This document shows positions 20,776 to 31,853 of a stretch of DNA of 64,000 bases, in pieces. The position numbers and the translations under genes were made by a program. The notes below the pieces were generated by a model. The model was not told where the DNA came from. It saw nothing but the letters and a program-made list of their open reading frames with translations, and ran no database searches. This DNA comes from Orychophragmus violaceus. Its lineage: Eukaryota > Streptophyta > Magnoliopsida > Brassicales > Brassicaceae. Numbering within the stretch: position 1 is the stretch's first letter; the number at the start of each line of letters is the position of its first letter. The stretch covers positions 8,949,357-9,013,356 of the forward strand of contig CM058236.1 in NCBI GenBank assembly GCA_030180135.1. Direction: 5' to 3'.

Positions 20776-23408
20776 GGCACATCAGCGAGAAACGCATCAA
20801 GAGGCTCCATTCGAATGGACTTCTTGGCTCATTTGACTTTGAGTCATGTGAGAAATGCGAATCCTGCATGATGGGCAAAATGACCCGGGCCCCCTTTAAT
20901 AAACCTAACGAGAGGGCCAGTGACTTATTGGGCCTGATACACACTGATGTGTGTGGCCCAATGTCCACAAATGCAAGAGGAAACTATCAGTACTTCATTA
21001 CCTTCACTGATGATTTCAGTAGGTATGGATATGTTTATTTAATGAAACATAAGTCTGAATCTTTTGAGAAGTTCAGAGAATTCCAAAATGAAGTACAGAA
21101 CCAACTTGGCAAAAGCATTAAGGCTCTTCGGTCCGACCGAGGAGGAGAATACTTAAGCCAAGAATTCAGTGATCATCTAAGAGAGTGTGGGATCGTATCC
21201 CAACTCACTCCTCCTGGAACACCTCAATGGAATGGTGTGTCTGAGAGGAGAAATCGGACCTTATTGGATATGGTTCGATCTATGATGAGTCACACAGACC
21301 TTCCAATATCCCTTTGGGGATATGCTCTGCTAACAGCAGTGTTCACTCTAAATAGAGCGCCATCGAAAGCAGTAGCAAAGACACCATATGAATTATGGAC
21401 TGGAGTGGCTCCAGTGCTGTCTTATCTTAGAATTTGGGGTTGTGAAGCCTATGTCAAGAGATTAATCTCAGACAAGCTTACACCAAAGTCTGATAAATGC
21501 TACTTCATTGGTTATCCGAAAGAAACCAAGGCTTATTACTTCTACCTGCGTTCCGAGAACAAGATTTTTGTTGCCCGGGATTGTAACTTTCTTGAGAGGG
21601 AGTTTCTCTCTAAGAAAGACAGTGGGAGTAAGGTACTGCTTGAAGAAATTCAAGATGAACAGGATACTGCTCAACCTAATGAGGAAGAGCAGCAGGAGGA
21701 CCTACAAGAAATTGTAGAGCCTGAACCTGTAGTACCTGAAGTTCGAAGATCCGGGAGGATCCGTCACGAACCCGAGAGATATCAAGGATTCCTCGTGACT
21801 AACTGTCATGATCTTCTGATCATTGATGGTGATGAACCATCGAACTTCAATCAAGCCATGATGGGCCCAGATTCCTCTAAGTGGCGTAAGGCCACAGATT
21901 CCGAAATGGACTCCATGTCGATCAACCAAGTATTTTCGTTGGTTGATTTACCCGCTGGTGTAAAAGCCATCGAGTGCAAATGGATCTTCAAGAAGAAGAT
22001 TGACGTGGATGGAAATGTCCAGATTTATAAAGCCAGGTTGGTGGCAAAAGGTTTCAGACAAGTTCACGGTGTGGATTACGATGAAACCTATTCACCAGTG
22101 GCTATGATGAAATCTATTCGGATTCTACTAGCAACTGCAGCTTTTCATGATTATGAAATTTGGCAGATGGACGTGAAAACCGCCTTCCTGAATGGTATTC
22201 TGGAAGAGGATGTGTATATGACACAACCTGACGGTTACATAGATCCAAAGAATGCTGGGAAGGTATGCAAGCTTCATAAATCCATTTATGGATTGAAGCA
22301 AGCATCGAGGAGCTGGAATCTTCGTTTTGATGAAGCGATCAAGCAATTTGACTTCATCAGAAACGAAGAAGAACAATGCGTGTATAAGAAAACTAGTGGG
22401 AGCAAGATAGTATTTCTTATTCTGTATGTCGATGACATACTGCTTCTCGGAAACGACGTTCCAATGCTAAAGTCGGTAAAGGACTGGCTTGGAAGTTGTT
22501 TTTCCATGAAAGACATGGGTGAAGCCGCATACGTTCTTGGAATCAGGATCTACCGGGATAGATCTAGAAGGCTGATAGGCTTGTGTCAAGATTCATACAT
22601 TGACAAAGTCCTACAAAGATTCAGCATGAAAGATTCCAAGAAGGGCTTCACGCCAATGGTACATGGCACAACGCTAAGCAAGAAGCAGAGCCCTACGACG
22701 GCTGCTGAGCTTGAGCGCATGAAGAATATTCCTTATGCATCTGCAATAGGATCTATCATGTATGCCATGATCTGTACTCGTCCTGATGTTGCTTATGCAT
22801 TGAGCATGACGAGTAGATACCAGTCAAATCCAGGTGAAAACCATTGGATTGCCGTCAAGAACATCCTGAAGTATCTAAGACATACTAAGGATAAGTTCTT
22901 GGTGTACGGTGGAAGTGATGTGCTTAAAGTCAGTGGATTCACAGACGCAAGTTTCCAGACAGACCAAGATGATTTCCGGTCACAGTCCGGTTATATCTTT
23001 TGTCTGAATGGCGGTGCAATCAGTTGGAGAAGCTCCAAGCAAGACACCGTTGCTGATTCCACTACAGAAGCTGAATATATCGCCGCTTCAAAAGCTGCGA
23101 AGGAAGCTGTTTGGATACGAAAGTTCATTATTGAACTAGGTGTGATACCAAATGCGGCTGAGCCTCTGGCACTGTTTTGTGATAACAATGGTGCTATTGC
23201 TCAGGCAAAGGAACCAAGATCACACCAGAAATCCAAGCATGTTCTAAGAAGATTTCACTTGATACGTGACATCATTAATAGAAAGGAAGTCAAGATCAGC
23301 CGAGTTCAGACAGATGATAACGTCGCTGATCCATTGACAAAGCCACTCCCAAGGCCTAAGCTCGAGTTCCTGACTGAAGCTGTAGGCATTAGAGACATTG
23401 AAATGTAA
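20742..23408 (+). CDS. C4 integrase, reverse transcriptase and RNase H (3' part of polyprotein)
   Basis: An open frame follows the TAG at 20739-20741. Its first methionine is at 20868, giving 846 residues. Before this come the H-x4-H (W-H-C-R-L-G-H-I) and C-x2-C pairs of the integrase zinc finger. From the methionine: the integrase core with D27, D90 and E126 (35 residues between the last two), RT with W-I-F-K-K-K, A-R-L-V-A-K-G-F, Q-M-D-V-K-T-A-F-L and Y-V-D-D at 520-523, then RNase H with D693, the E-A-E-Y glutamate and D772. All catalytic residues I can check are present. The frame is separated from gag-protease by the upstream frameshift and the TAG, so this copy probably cannot make a full polyprotein. 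Confidence 0.93.
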   Translation, partial: ENRTFLWHCRLGHISEKRIKRLHSNGLLGSFDFESCEKCESCMMGKMTRAPFNKPNERASDLLGLIHTDVCGPMSTNARGNYQYFITFTDDFSRYGYVYLMKHKSESFEKFREFQNEVQNQLGKSIKALRSDRGGEYLSQEFSDHLRECGIVSQLTPPGTPQWNGVSERRNRTLLDMVRSMMSHTDLPISLWGYALLTAVFTLNRAPSKAVAKTPYELWTGVAPVLSYLRIWGCEAYVKRLISDKLTPKSDKCYFIGYPKETKAYYFYLRSENKIFVARDCNFLEREFLSKKDSGSKVLLEEIQDEQDTAQPNEEEQQEDLQEIVEPEPVVPEVRRSGRIRHEPERYQGFLVTNCHDLLIIDGDEPSNFNQAMMGPDSSKWRKATDSEMDSMSINQVFSLVDLPAGVKAIECKWIFKKKIDVDGNVQIYKARLVAKGFRQVHGVDYDETYSPVAMMKSIRILLATAAFHDYEIWQMDVKTAFLNGILEEDVYMTQPDGYIDPKNAGKVCKLHKSIYGLKQASRSWNLRFDEAIKQFDFIRNEEEQCVYKKTSGSKIVFLILYVDDILLLGNDVPMLKSVKDWLGSCFSMKDMGEAAYVLGIRIYRDRSRRLIGLCQDSYIDKVLQRFSMKDSKKGFTPMVHGTTLSKKQSPTTAAELERMKNIPYASAIGSIMYAMICTRPDVAYALSMTSRYQSNPGENHWIAVKNILKYLRHTKDKFLVYGGSDVLKVSGFTDASFQTDQDDFRSQSGYIFCLNGGAISWRSSKQDTVADSTTEAEYIAASKAAKEAVWIRKFIIELGVIPNAAEPLALFCDNNGAIAQAKEPRSHQKSKHVLRRFHLIRDIINRKEVKISRVQTDDNVADPLTKPLPRPKLEFLTEAVGIRDIEM

Positions 23409-24259
23409 TCTAAATTTGAGTGGGAGTTTGAGGGCTTTATTTAGTTTTTTGATATGTTCTTGTAAAACATTTTATGATGTTTAATGAAATTATTATTTCA
23501 AGATTATTTTAACTGTGATGAAATAATCGTTCCAAAGTGATATGAACCATTTTATAGGTCATCGAAGTAAGTGACTTGATCTTGAGTTATCAAAGTCATT
23601 TAGCTTGATCATGAGACCCTATATTTGATAGATGGCTTATATCATCCTGTCCCTAGTCGAAGGTTGTTGAAATTGGAACACCAACAACCGTGTGAGACTA
23701 GATTGGTATGTGACTTATGACAAAGTCTCAGTGTGTCATAGATGCGCGGCATCAAAGTCAGTACATAGGTGTATGTAGGGTACATACGACCGGACAAGAC
23801 CCGATTATAAGAACTCTTCAGGATATTTATATCTGTGTCATAAGAGATTCTTACTACGACTATAGAGTATAGTCCTTAGACCTGAGTTCGCATGCATGTG
23901 ACTGCACATGAACTAATGCGCTTTGATCATTGTCTAATGCTGTCGTTAAGCGATAGTTATAAGGACCTTGTTTGGGTGTATTATGAAATGAGTAGTTTAC
24001 AGTGATGGAACAAGACGGGATTTGTCCCTCCAATATAAATGGAGTGAATATCTCTAGGCCAATCGGAGATTCGAATACTGGAAAATGCATGGCCATGCTC
24101 AAACGGACTGTCCCGAGTCGTTTGGATTGTCAGTATCAAATCAGAGTCCGATGAACATGATTAGCCTTAATAAGGATGACACCCATCTTGCCTTATGACT
24201 AATCAAGATATTGAGACAAAAGGATTATGAATACAGAGATTCCAGTACAAGTGGGAGAT
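23409..24259 (+). other. C4 3' noncoding region with conserved hairpin and polypurine tract
   Basis: 850 bases between the pol stop and 3' LTR, conserved with C1, C2 and C3. The hairpin has outer arms 23653-23658 / 23696-23701 (CTAGTC and GACTAG), inner arms 23662-23669 / 23682-23689 (GGTTGTTG and CAACAACC), and a 12-base loop. The polypurine tract AAGTGGGAGAT ends at the LTR. Confidence 0.82.
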
Positions 24260-24895
24260 TGTTGGAATTGTGTCCAGTAATCTCGGTACTGTCTCTAGAA
24301 AGTAAGAGTATGTCAATGATCAGACATAAGTCATATAATACTGGGGGTCATGATGGCTTGCTAGAGTCCGCTCATGATCTATAAGTCTTGGACTTATTGC
24401 CTTTATTATATGATCCCATATGGGTCACACGCCTAAGCTAACGGGAAAATACGAAGGAACGGTTTAGCAGAAGTACGGTAAAAGTGCTAGGCATTTACTG
24501 TACTTAGAGAGACTAAAGGGCCTGATTAAATCCAAGGGATTTAATCAGAACTGAGAATTGGGCCCAAAAGCCCATGAGAATTAGAAGGGATTTTAATGAG
24601 TAAAATCAGACCTAGCTCTCTAATTTTTTTCAGCACTCTGCGCCTCCCTCCTCTCTCTCTGCGCCTCCTCTCTCAGCTGGTCTAGCAGCCAATTTCCCGA
24701 GTGTGCGTGTGTGAGCCTTTGGAGGATCCATCTCTTGGTGGTTCTGCTGATCTCTGACCCTTACCTCCCATTCCGCTGCAAAACAAGGTAACAGGTGAGA
24801 TCTATTATGTTTCTATTCAAGAGAACCTAGATCTGCATGTTTAGTAGGATGAATCAATCTGAGAATTGAATCAGGAGACACTAAACGATCCAACA
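24260..24895 (+). repeat. C4 3' LTR
   Basis: 636 bp, TGTTGG..CCAACA, followed by the GTCCC target duplication. It differs from the 5' LTR at four positions that I found. Confidence 0.95.
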
Positions 24896-24900
24896 GTCCC

Positions 24901-25353
24901 CCACACTTGAAACACACTGTCCTCGGTGGAATCAAAGCTTGGGCTCGGCGAGAACAAGAAATCAGAAGAAACAGATTCGGAAAAATTCAGAGAACCTTAC
25001 CTGTCGTCGGCTTGGGTCGATCGATGCAGGGAGAGCGTCGATCGACACAAAGCGAATTTGCTCGCGGTTTTGAGATAGCCGCTGATTAAACCGCAATCGT
25101 TACGGTAAAATCTTAAACCGCATAAGACCTCTGCGTTGATCGACACGGTGGTGATTCCGACCTATTTTCACGCTATGAACACACCAAAAGAAGAAAAATC
25201 AAAGCACCCAAAATCAAAACGAAAATAAAAGAAAGAACAGACCTACTAGTGGGTTGCCTCCTACTCAGCGCTTGTTTTAAGTCATTAGCTTGACTATGGG
25301 AAGGAGATCATGCTTGTGGGGGATCCAACATAGACTTGTGAATGTCTCTTCAT
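24901..25353 (-). other. Athila-like internal DNA right of C4
   Basis: Starts with CCCCCACACTTG, a second purine-rich tract on minus, and then short frames without domains. A palindrome pair lies at 25017-25024 and 25038-25045, 21 bp apart. I see no RT or integrase. Confidence 0.6.
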
Positions 25354-26250
25354 CTAGGGTGGCGTATAAACAGTCGTATCAAGAGATCTCCCAAGGAAAG
25401 AGCAAATGGAACCAGGGTGGGAGCGAGGCGTGGGTGGTATATTGCGTTTTCCTGCATTCACAGCTGATGGATTAGGAGATTTAAGTTTAGAAGATTCATA
25501 CATGTGCTTTGGTGGATGAAAGAGATCTGGAGCTCTCTGCTTAAGAGCAGTTGCAGGCTCTGAAGATGTTAGAGCAAGTTCAGAATGAACTGCCATCTTC
25601 TCTTCTCCAATAGGAATCTCTGGTTCCACTTCCACACTGAAGCTCTGTCCATTAATGGTGGATTTCTGCAGCTTATCCATCTTGAACTGCAAAGGCTTGT
25701 CTCCCAGGTGGAGATCAATCAGACCATGTCTCACATCAATCACTGCTCCAGCAGTAGCTAAGAAAGGTCTACCGAGTAGCAAAGGATCATCTGGTTCAAT
25801 ATTATACTTCAGCACTACAAAGTCTGTTGGTATCAAGTAATCTCCAACTCTGACAGGAATGTCCTCAAGAACTCCTTCTGGATACCTCTTCGATCGATCA
25901 TCTAGGATAAGATAGATCCTAGTAAGCTGGAAATCCATCAATCCTAACCTCACAGCCACACAGTATGGCATGAAATTCAAACCAGATTCTAAGTCACACA
26001 GAGAATGCTTGAATCTGTCCTTGAAGATGGAACAGTCTAGCACAAAGACTCATGGGTCTGGAAGCTTCTCTGAAATCTGAATCCGCTTCTTTTCCATCAC
26101 TGCCTTGCGTTTAGCTTCGTGTAGCTCTTGTTTGGATCTCGTAGGAGCCTTAGGATATGGAAAATGAGGTTTACAGACTCGTTCAGGGACTGTTGCAGAT
26201 TTATGGTCTCGTCTGCGATCAGTGTCGATCGATGCGGTAGGGGTATCGAT
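25354..26250 (-). pseudogene. Athila-like aspartic protease relic
   Basis: The frame 25354-26043 matches the Athila/Tat-type protease around L-C-D-L-E-S-G-L-N-F-M-P and L-L-G-R-P-F-L-A-T-A-G-A-V-I-D-V. The catalytic motif of this lineage is normally D-L-G; here the glycine position is glutamate, so activity is doubtful. An in-frame stop (26044-26049 region) cuts it from the upstream linker (26050-26253). A palindrome pair (26225, 26246) overlaps the linker. RT would follow leftwards but is absent. Confidence 0.78.
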
Positions 26251-26424
26251 CAATGCTTAGAGATTACGAGCACTTTCATCGTACATATCGGGGTTGTGTC
26301 GATCGACGCTCGGTGCAGAAAGACAGAATTCATCCAGAAAATCGGATATGATATCCTCTTCCTCATATGTCAGATCAACTTCATCACCTACATTCACAGC
26401 ATTGACGAATTGCTTCTGTTCAGC

Positions 26425-27905
26425 TCATACTGATCCATTATGTCTTTGCGCAGCTCCAGCAGTCTGTTGAACCTGAACATCCAGCTTCTTCACATGAGTA
26501 CTCAGAGACTCAATCTTCCCATTCAAATCAAGGTACATAGCATTTATCTTTCCATTGAAGTCCACTGTACTCTTCTGATGACCTTCCAAGAGCTGTTCCA
26601 ACAGACCCATCATCTTATCATTGTGTTCATTTTGAGGAGGAACAGGCTGATATGATGAAGAACCATAATATCTGGAGAATGAGTTGTTCTGTTGGAAAGG
26701 TCTCTGAAATGCAGATTTTAGTGTGAAACCTGAAATATGTCCTTGCTGATTTCCATACCTCTGACCTTGATAACCAGTTCCAGCTATGTAATTCACATCC
26801 TCAGACTCACCAGCATCTGCAGCAAATTCAACTTGCTTCTTCCCAAGTAAGATGTTATGGACAGAATCAATCTTATTCCTCATCTCAACTATCTGTGAGT
26901 TATCAGCTTTCCCACCAGATATCTGCCTCTCCATATCAGCATTCTTGATACTATTGCTAGTTATCAAGTTCTCAATGAGCTCCTTAGCTTCCTCTGGAAA
27001 CTTAGTGTTGAAGTTCCCATTACTTGCAGCATCTAGAGCCATCTGGTACCACAAATCAACTCCTCAGAAGAAAATGCCCATCAGCTGAACCTCAGAGAAA
27101 CCATTATGAGGGCAATCTCTCTGGTACAACCTAAATCTCACCCAAGCTGCTTTCAGGGGCTCTGTAGATCTCTGCTTGAAGGACAAGAGATCCTGTCTAA
27201 GCTGATCAGATCTAGCATCATCATAGAAATGTCGCAAAAACTTCTTCTTCACTGCATCCCAAGTAGTCAGAGTCCCAGGTGGAATCTGCTTCAGCCAATT
27301 AGCAGCTTCTCCTCCAAGAGAGGAAAAAGCTTGCAGTGTAAGTAGTCATAGGTCACTCCATTATGCTCCATCCCAGTGACTAAAGACTCAAAGTCCTCTA
27401 TGTGATCCATAGGATGCTCATGTGGGAGTCCATGAAAGAGGTGTCGTCCCACAAGTGTGTAATAGGAAGTCTTAAGCTCAAACTCATCCCGCTGGAATGC
27501 AGGAGGTACAATCGCAGACCTGTTAGCATAGAACTCATCAGGTCTGTTGTAATCAGCTAGTGTCCTCCTAGCAGGAGGCTTTGGTGCTATAGGTGCTTCT
27601 GGTTGTGGATTTCCTTGTCCACCTTCTCCTTCACCTTGAGCTTCTTCATTCTGTGGCTGCTGAACAATGTCTCGAACAATCACATTCCCTTCAGAATCTA
27701 TCCTCTGTCCCTGAGCATTATAGGGATTATTCTGCAAATCCCTCAGAACACCTTCAACGTCTCGAATTAAGATCACAGGATTGGGATTAGCAATCTTAAC
27801 TAACTTCTGAGCTTTCCAGTTCTCTCTCTCTATCCTTGCAAGATCCTTAAGTGCAAGATTCACAAGCTCCTTATCCGGATTACTCCTCAAGTCGCGATCA
27901 AGCAT
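26425..27905 (-). pseudogene. Athila-like Gag, broken in three frames
   Basis: Pieces 27905-27291, 27252-27064 and 27054-26425 follow the order of an Athila Gag. There is an N-terminal domain with P-P-A-F and F-H-G-L-P-H-E-H-P-M-D-H-I, a core with A-W-V-R-F-R-L-Y-Q-R-D-C-P-H-N-G, and a glutamine/asparagine-rich C-terminal part with long helices. A frameshift lies near 27253-27300 and a TGA at about 27061-27063. Gag would have formed the particle, but this copy cannot make full-length protein. Confidence 0.85.
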
Positions 27906-27924
27906 AAATTGTCTCGTTCACGCA

Positions 27925-28010
27925 AGTGTGTCGATCGATGCTGGAAGAGCGTCGATCGATGCTAATCGCGAAGCTGTATCGATCGACATTCGGGACTGTG
28001 TCGATCGATG
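27925..28010 (-). promoter_or_regulatory. Athila-like leader with two palindrome pairs
   Basis: TCGATCGA at 27931, 27952, 27979 and 28001 gives pairs 21 and 22 bp apart. They lie between the primer site and the first gag methionine. Regulatory function is inferred only from recurrence and position. Confidence 0.5.
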
Positions 28011-28126
28011 CGGTGCGATTCTAGGCGTACCTGAAACGCAAGAAAAACAAAAATTAGTAACCAAAAACAAAAAACGAAGTACCTAGTCTAAACACTAAAT
28101 TCAAATCTATCGAAGACTCAAAAGAG

Positions 28127-28144
28127 TCCCTGGAAACGGCGCCA
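28127..28144 (-). other. Athila-like primer-binding site (tRNA-Asp type)
   Basis: The minus strand reads TGGCGCCGTTTCCAGGGA. Apart from two bases this fits the 3' end of plant tRNA-Asp, the usual primer of this lineage. Six bases separate it from the LTR. Confidence 0.85.
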
Positions 28145-28150
28145 AAAACT

Positions 28151-29317
28151 TGATATGCTCGAGTTTTAACCCCTAGAGCTACACTGCAAGTGCACAGACG
28201 TGAACTAGTAGTATATAGGGTATCAAATCCACAGAGACTCAAGACTTGCAATAGATTATAGAATGTCGAATTAAGCTAGGTAAGTAGTAGTGAAAGCAGT
28301 AAATCAAAGAAGAAAATTAAATCAAACTGTTTGTAATCAATTAGGCGAAGCGTCAGGTCAAGGGAGTTCTCAGGAAATCAGGAATACATGCAATCAATCA
28401 ATCGGGATCAAATTAAGAACTGTTCTAGAACTAGAATCACGAAAGCATAAGAAACCAACTTTCGTTGCGAGTAGTATCTATGTTTAGCAACCTAGCAAAC
28501 CAACTTTCGTTGCGAATTCTAGAGATCCTAAATATGTATTAATATCAAGTTCTTTCGTTCACAATTCTCCTAAGCCAAATTTATTTGTGAATAGTAAAAT
28601 TGCTCATCTAGGTTCTTTCTAGTTAATTAAGCAACTGTCGTTGCAGAAATCAACCTAACATCAATAATCTAAGTGGCCAATTCAGATCAAGCATTAAAAA
28701 TAACCCTATATGAAGAACTAGAAAGTATGAATCCCTACAGATTGATTAACCTAATAATTCCTTGAAATCCCTTATGAGAATCCTTAAACCTAACAGGTAA
28801 ACTACTCAGACATGATTAATTAAGCAGAAATCAAAATGAATAGAAAACCAAATATCATAAAAAGGAATAAGAAACAGTCGAAATCTCTTCTCTCTCGAGT
28901 ACAAGACCAGCCCCAACTCTCTCAATCTCTGATAAAATAAAGCGTAGCCTAAACAATGGCTTAAAATAACCTAATATAATAGCTAAACACGTCCGAGGCT
29001 TCTTTGTAATTATGAGAAACTTATGGGCTAAAGCTGCAATTTCCAAACTCTTCATTAATCCGCCGAGAATAGTCTCTCCACGATCGGTGTCGATCGATGC
29101 CACATATGTGTCGATCAACACAATCATCCAGAATCGACAGTGACTTCTTCTTCTCGCACAAATGCTCTAAATAGCTCCAGAATGCGCCATAATTTCCAAA
29201 TCCGCTCCAAACGTACATAGACCTGTAAAACACATATTAGGACTCCAAAACAAACTAAAAGACTCGATAACAAAGACATATACCATGGTTGAAAGTCATA
29301 AAAACCATGATATATCA
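28151..29317 (-). repeat. Athila-like 5' LTR (1,167 bp)
   Basis: Partner of 15176-16255, ending TATATCA and followed by the target duplication GAAGA. Its palindrome pair (29090, 29111) has one decayed member (TCGATCAA), with the 21-bp spacing kept. Confidence 0.93.
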
Positions 29318-30235
29318 GAAGACTACTTCTGATCATTGTGTGGTTGTACAAGTGTTTGATGATGATCATTTTATCATCTTCTTGTTGTAAGTTAACGATA
29401 TATTGATTGTGGGCAGAAACTTGAGCAGAATTCAAGAGTTAAAGAAGCACCATAACAAGTCATTTTTCTTAAAGATTTGGGTCCAGAGAATCATCATTTT
29501 TCATAAAGATTTGGGTCCAGAGAAGCAGATTCTTGGTATAATAATTGTTCTAGATAAATGTGAGAAGCTGATTCAATTTTCTCAAGAGAAGTATATTGAA
29601 AAGGTACTTCAAAGGTTTCACATGGACAAGTCTAAATTTTTAAGCACTCCTCTTGCTACAAACTTTAGATTAATCGGTTAACAAAGTCCGAGTACAGTTG
29701 CAGAGAAGGAAGATATGGCTAGGGTTTCATATGCTTATGCAGTTGGTAGCTTGATGTATGCTATGGTTTGTACAAGACCATATATAGCTCATGCAGTTGG
29801 AACAATTAGTCGTTTTCTTTCAAAACAAGGAAGAGAACTTTGGAAAGCTGTGAAGTGGATTTTGAGATATCTTCGAGGGACGTCTTGTTTAAAGCTTACC
29901 TTTTGAGGTGATAAGTCATTGCTTGTTAGTTATCTAGATGTTGATATGGCTGGGTATGCTGATTCTAGTAAGTCTACTTCGAGTTACTTGGTAACATTTG
30001 CAGGGGGAGTTGTGGCATGGCAATCAAGGTTGCAAGAATGTGTTGCACTTTCGAAGCTGAGTTTATAGTCGAAACGAAAGCTTGTAAGGAGTTGTTGTGG
30101 ATGAATATTTTTTTTCTGATGAGAATGGTTCAAAAAGAAATGTATGAGCTGCTTTGTGAGAGTCAAAGCGCAATTTGTCTCAGGAAGAACTTTGTATTTC
30201 ATTCGCGTTCAAATCACAATATTCATTGACTTGAT
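29318..30235 (+). pseudogene. Tork-like Copia pol relic, right half (RT end and RNase H)
   Basis: Continues the relic broken at 15175. It contains the RT end, the connection L-Q-R-F-H-M-D-K-S-K and A-Y-A-V-G-S-L-M-Y-A-M-V-C-T-R-P, and RNase H pieces A-G-Y-A-D-S-S and the C-E-S-Q-S-A-I block. Several stops and frame changes are present, including a 34-bp tandem duplication at 29461-29528. It ends abruptly near 30235 in unrelated Copia DNA on the other strand. Confidence 0.8.
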
Positions 30236-30366
30236 ATGTTTTAGTGCATGCAGTCATGAAACACAGGATTAACAGTAATGTGAATTGCAGTTTGACTATC
30301 AGAAAATAGATGCATAGGCTGAGAAAGCGAAACACTAAGAAACAAGAGAACCTCCTTAAGCCACAA

Positions 30367-31640
30367 CTATTCTTTACAATTCATTGCCATATAGCGATAT
30401 TCTGCTTCAGCGGAAGATAGAGAGACCCGAGATTGCTTCTTAGTTTTCCAGGATATAGGTAAACCACCCAACATAAAAATGTAACCAGTAAGAGAACGAC
30501 AAGAAAATGGGCAGGAATTGTAATCATAATCACAATATGTATTGACTTGAAGCGGAGAGGTTAAGGAAAGGACAATGCCTTCTCCCGGTGACGACTTCAG
30601 ATAGCGAACTAATCGTAGCGCCGACTCCCAATGATATTTAAGAGGAGTTTCTATAAACTGAGCAAGAATGCTAACCGCATAACTTATTTCTAGTCTCATA
30701 TGAGTAAGGTAAACCATTCTGAGTTCTGACAATGAGCCGATGATATTGATCCAAAGCCGAGAAAGGTTACTCGTTGAAGATAAGAGTTTATGGCTATGTT
30801 GGATTAGTGTATCAACCGGACGAGCTCCATAGAGACCGCATCCATCAATAATATCAAGGCAATATTTATGTTGAGAAAGGAATATACCATCAGAACCTCC
30901 TGCTATCTCGATGCCAAGAAAATATTTCAACTTTCCAAGATCCTTCATCTTGAAACATCTACTAAGATACGCTTTAAACAAGCAAATAACACCAGAGTCA
31001 TTTACACAAATCACAAAATCATCAACATAAACAAGAACATGCAAAACCGTTGATCCATTGTATAAGAGAAAAGAGAATTATCTATGTGAGAGCGAATAAA
31101 TGCGTAGTCAAGAAGAGATGTAGAAAGATTGGAGAACCAACTACTAGGAGCTTGGCGTAGTCCGTAGATTGACTTCTTCAGTTTACATACAAGATACAGA
31201 TCAGTAGTGTGAAATCGTGTAGGTGGTTTCATGTAGATAACTTCATCAAGACCACCATGTAAGAGGCGTTATGAACATCCATTTCTTGTAGTTCCTAATT
31301 TTTAACAGCATCAACACTGAGGAGAACACGAATAGTCTCCATCTTAGCAACCAAAGAAAATGTTTCCAGAAAATCAACACCTTCTTTCTGATGGTTTCCA
31401 AGTGAGACAAGACGACCTTTATGTCGTTCCAACGTACCACCAGAATTGAACTTAAGACGATAAACCCACTTTGAGCTGTTTCTTCTCACAGAGACCACGT
31501 CCAAGAAAAGTAAACAACACAAAGAAGAAACACAAATGGAAAATAAGAAATAAAATATTTGGGGAATTAAAAATACCAGGTGCTCAGGATTGTAGCAGTA
31601 ATCAGAAAACAAACAAGAAAGAAACAAAGAAAGAAACAAA
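30367..31640 (-). pseudogene. Copia RT and RNase H relic
   Basis: Frames 31640-31295, 31232-31011 and 31044-30367 read in order. They hold W-V-Y-R-L-K-F, V-A-K-M-E-T-I-R-V-L-L, Y-G-L-R-Q-A-P, then Y-V-D-D, M-K-D-L-G-K-L-K-Y-F-L-G-I-E, and RNase H with L-S-S-A-E-A-E-Y. At least two frame changes and a stop around 31300 inactivate it. Confidence 0.82.
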
Positions 31641-31853
31641 AATCAAAGACTCTATTTGTTATGAGGTGAAGAAGGAACGAAGACTCGATTTGATATGAAG
31701 AGGATGTTGAAAGAGAAAAGTTTAAGGGGGACAAACAAAGAGGTAGTTTTAGTAAGTTGAGAGAGACAAACAAAGACATAGTTAGCAAGAAGTTGAGATA
31801 GACAAAACAAAGAGAAATATTTTTTTTAATCTAGAATTTTTTGGTTTTACGGC

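Larger units (their letters stand above)
17162..24895 (+). mobile_element. C4: nearly complete Copia retrotransposon
   Basis: LTRs of 636 bp at 17162-17797 and 24260-24895 are flanked by GTCCC on both sides (17157-17161, 24896-24900). I count four substitutions between the LTRs, one of which changes the terminal CA of the 5' copy to TA. Inside are a tRNA-iMet primer site, a GC-rich leader, gag-protease, integrase-RT-RNase H and an 850-base 3' region. Domain order integrase before RT makes it Copia. It is related to C1-C3 by gag and 3' region and is the only one with near-intact enzymes; two lesions break the polyprotein. It lies inside the Athila-like element. Confidence 0.95.
15176..29317 (-). 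mobile_element. Athila-like Ty3/gypsy element without RT, split by C4
   Basis: LTRs at 15176-16255 and 28151-29317 start and end TGATAT..ATATCA. GAAGA flanks both sides (15171-15175 and 29318-29322), proving one insertion event. The minus-strand order is 5' LTR, tRNA-Asp-type primer site, gag, protease relic, polypurine tract, 3' LTR. There is no RT or integrase in the remaining internal DNA, so it needs help in trans. Without C4 it would be about 6.4 kb. The LTRs differ by many substitutions and an 88-bp length difference near the U3 end, so it is older than C4, C1, C2 and C3. Confidence 0.92.
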
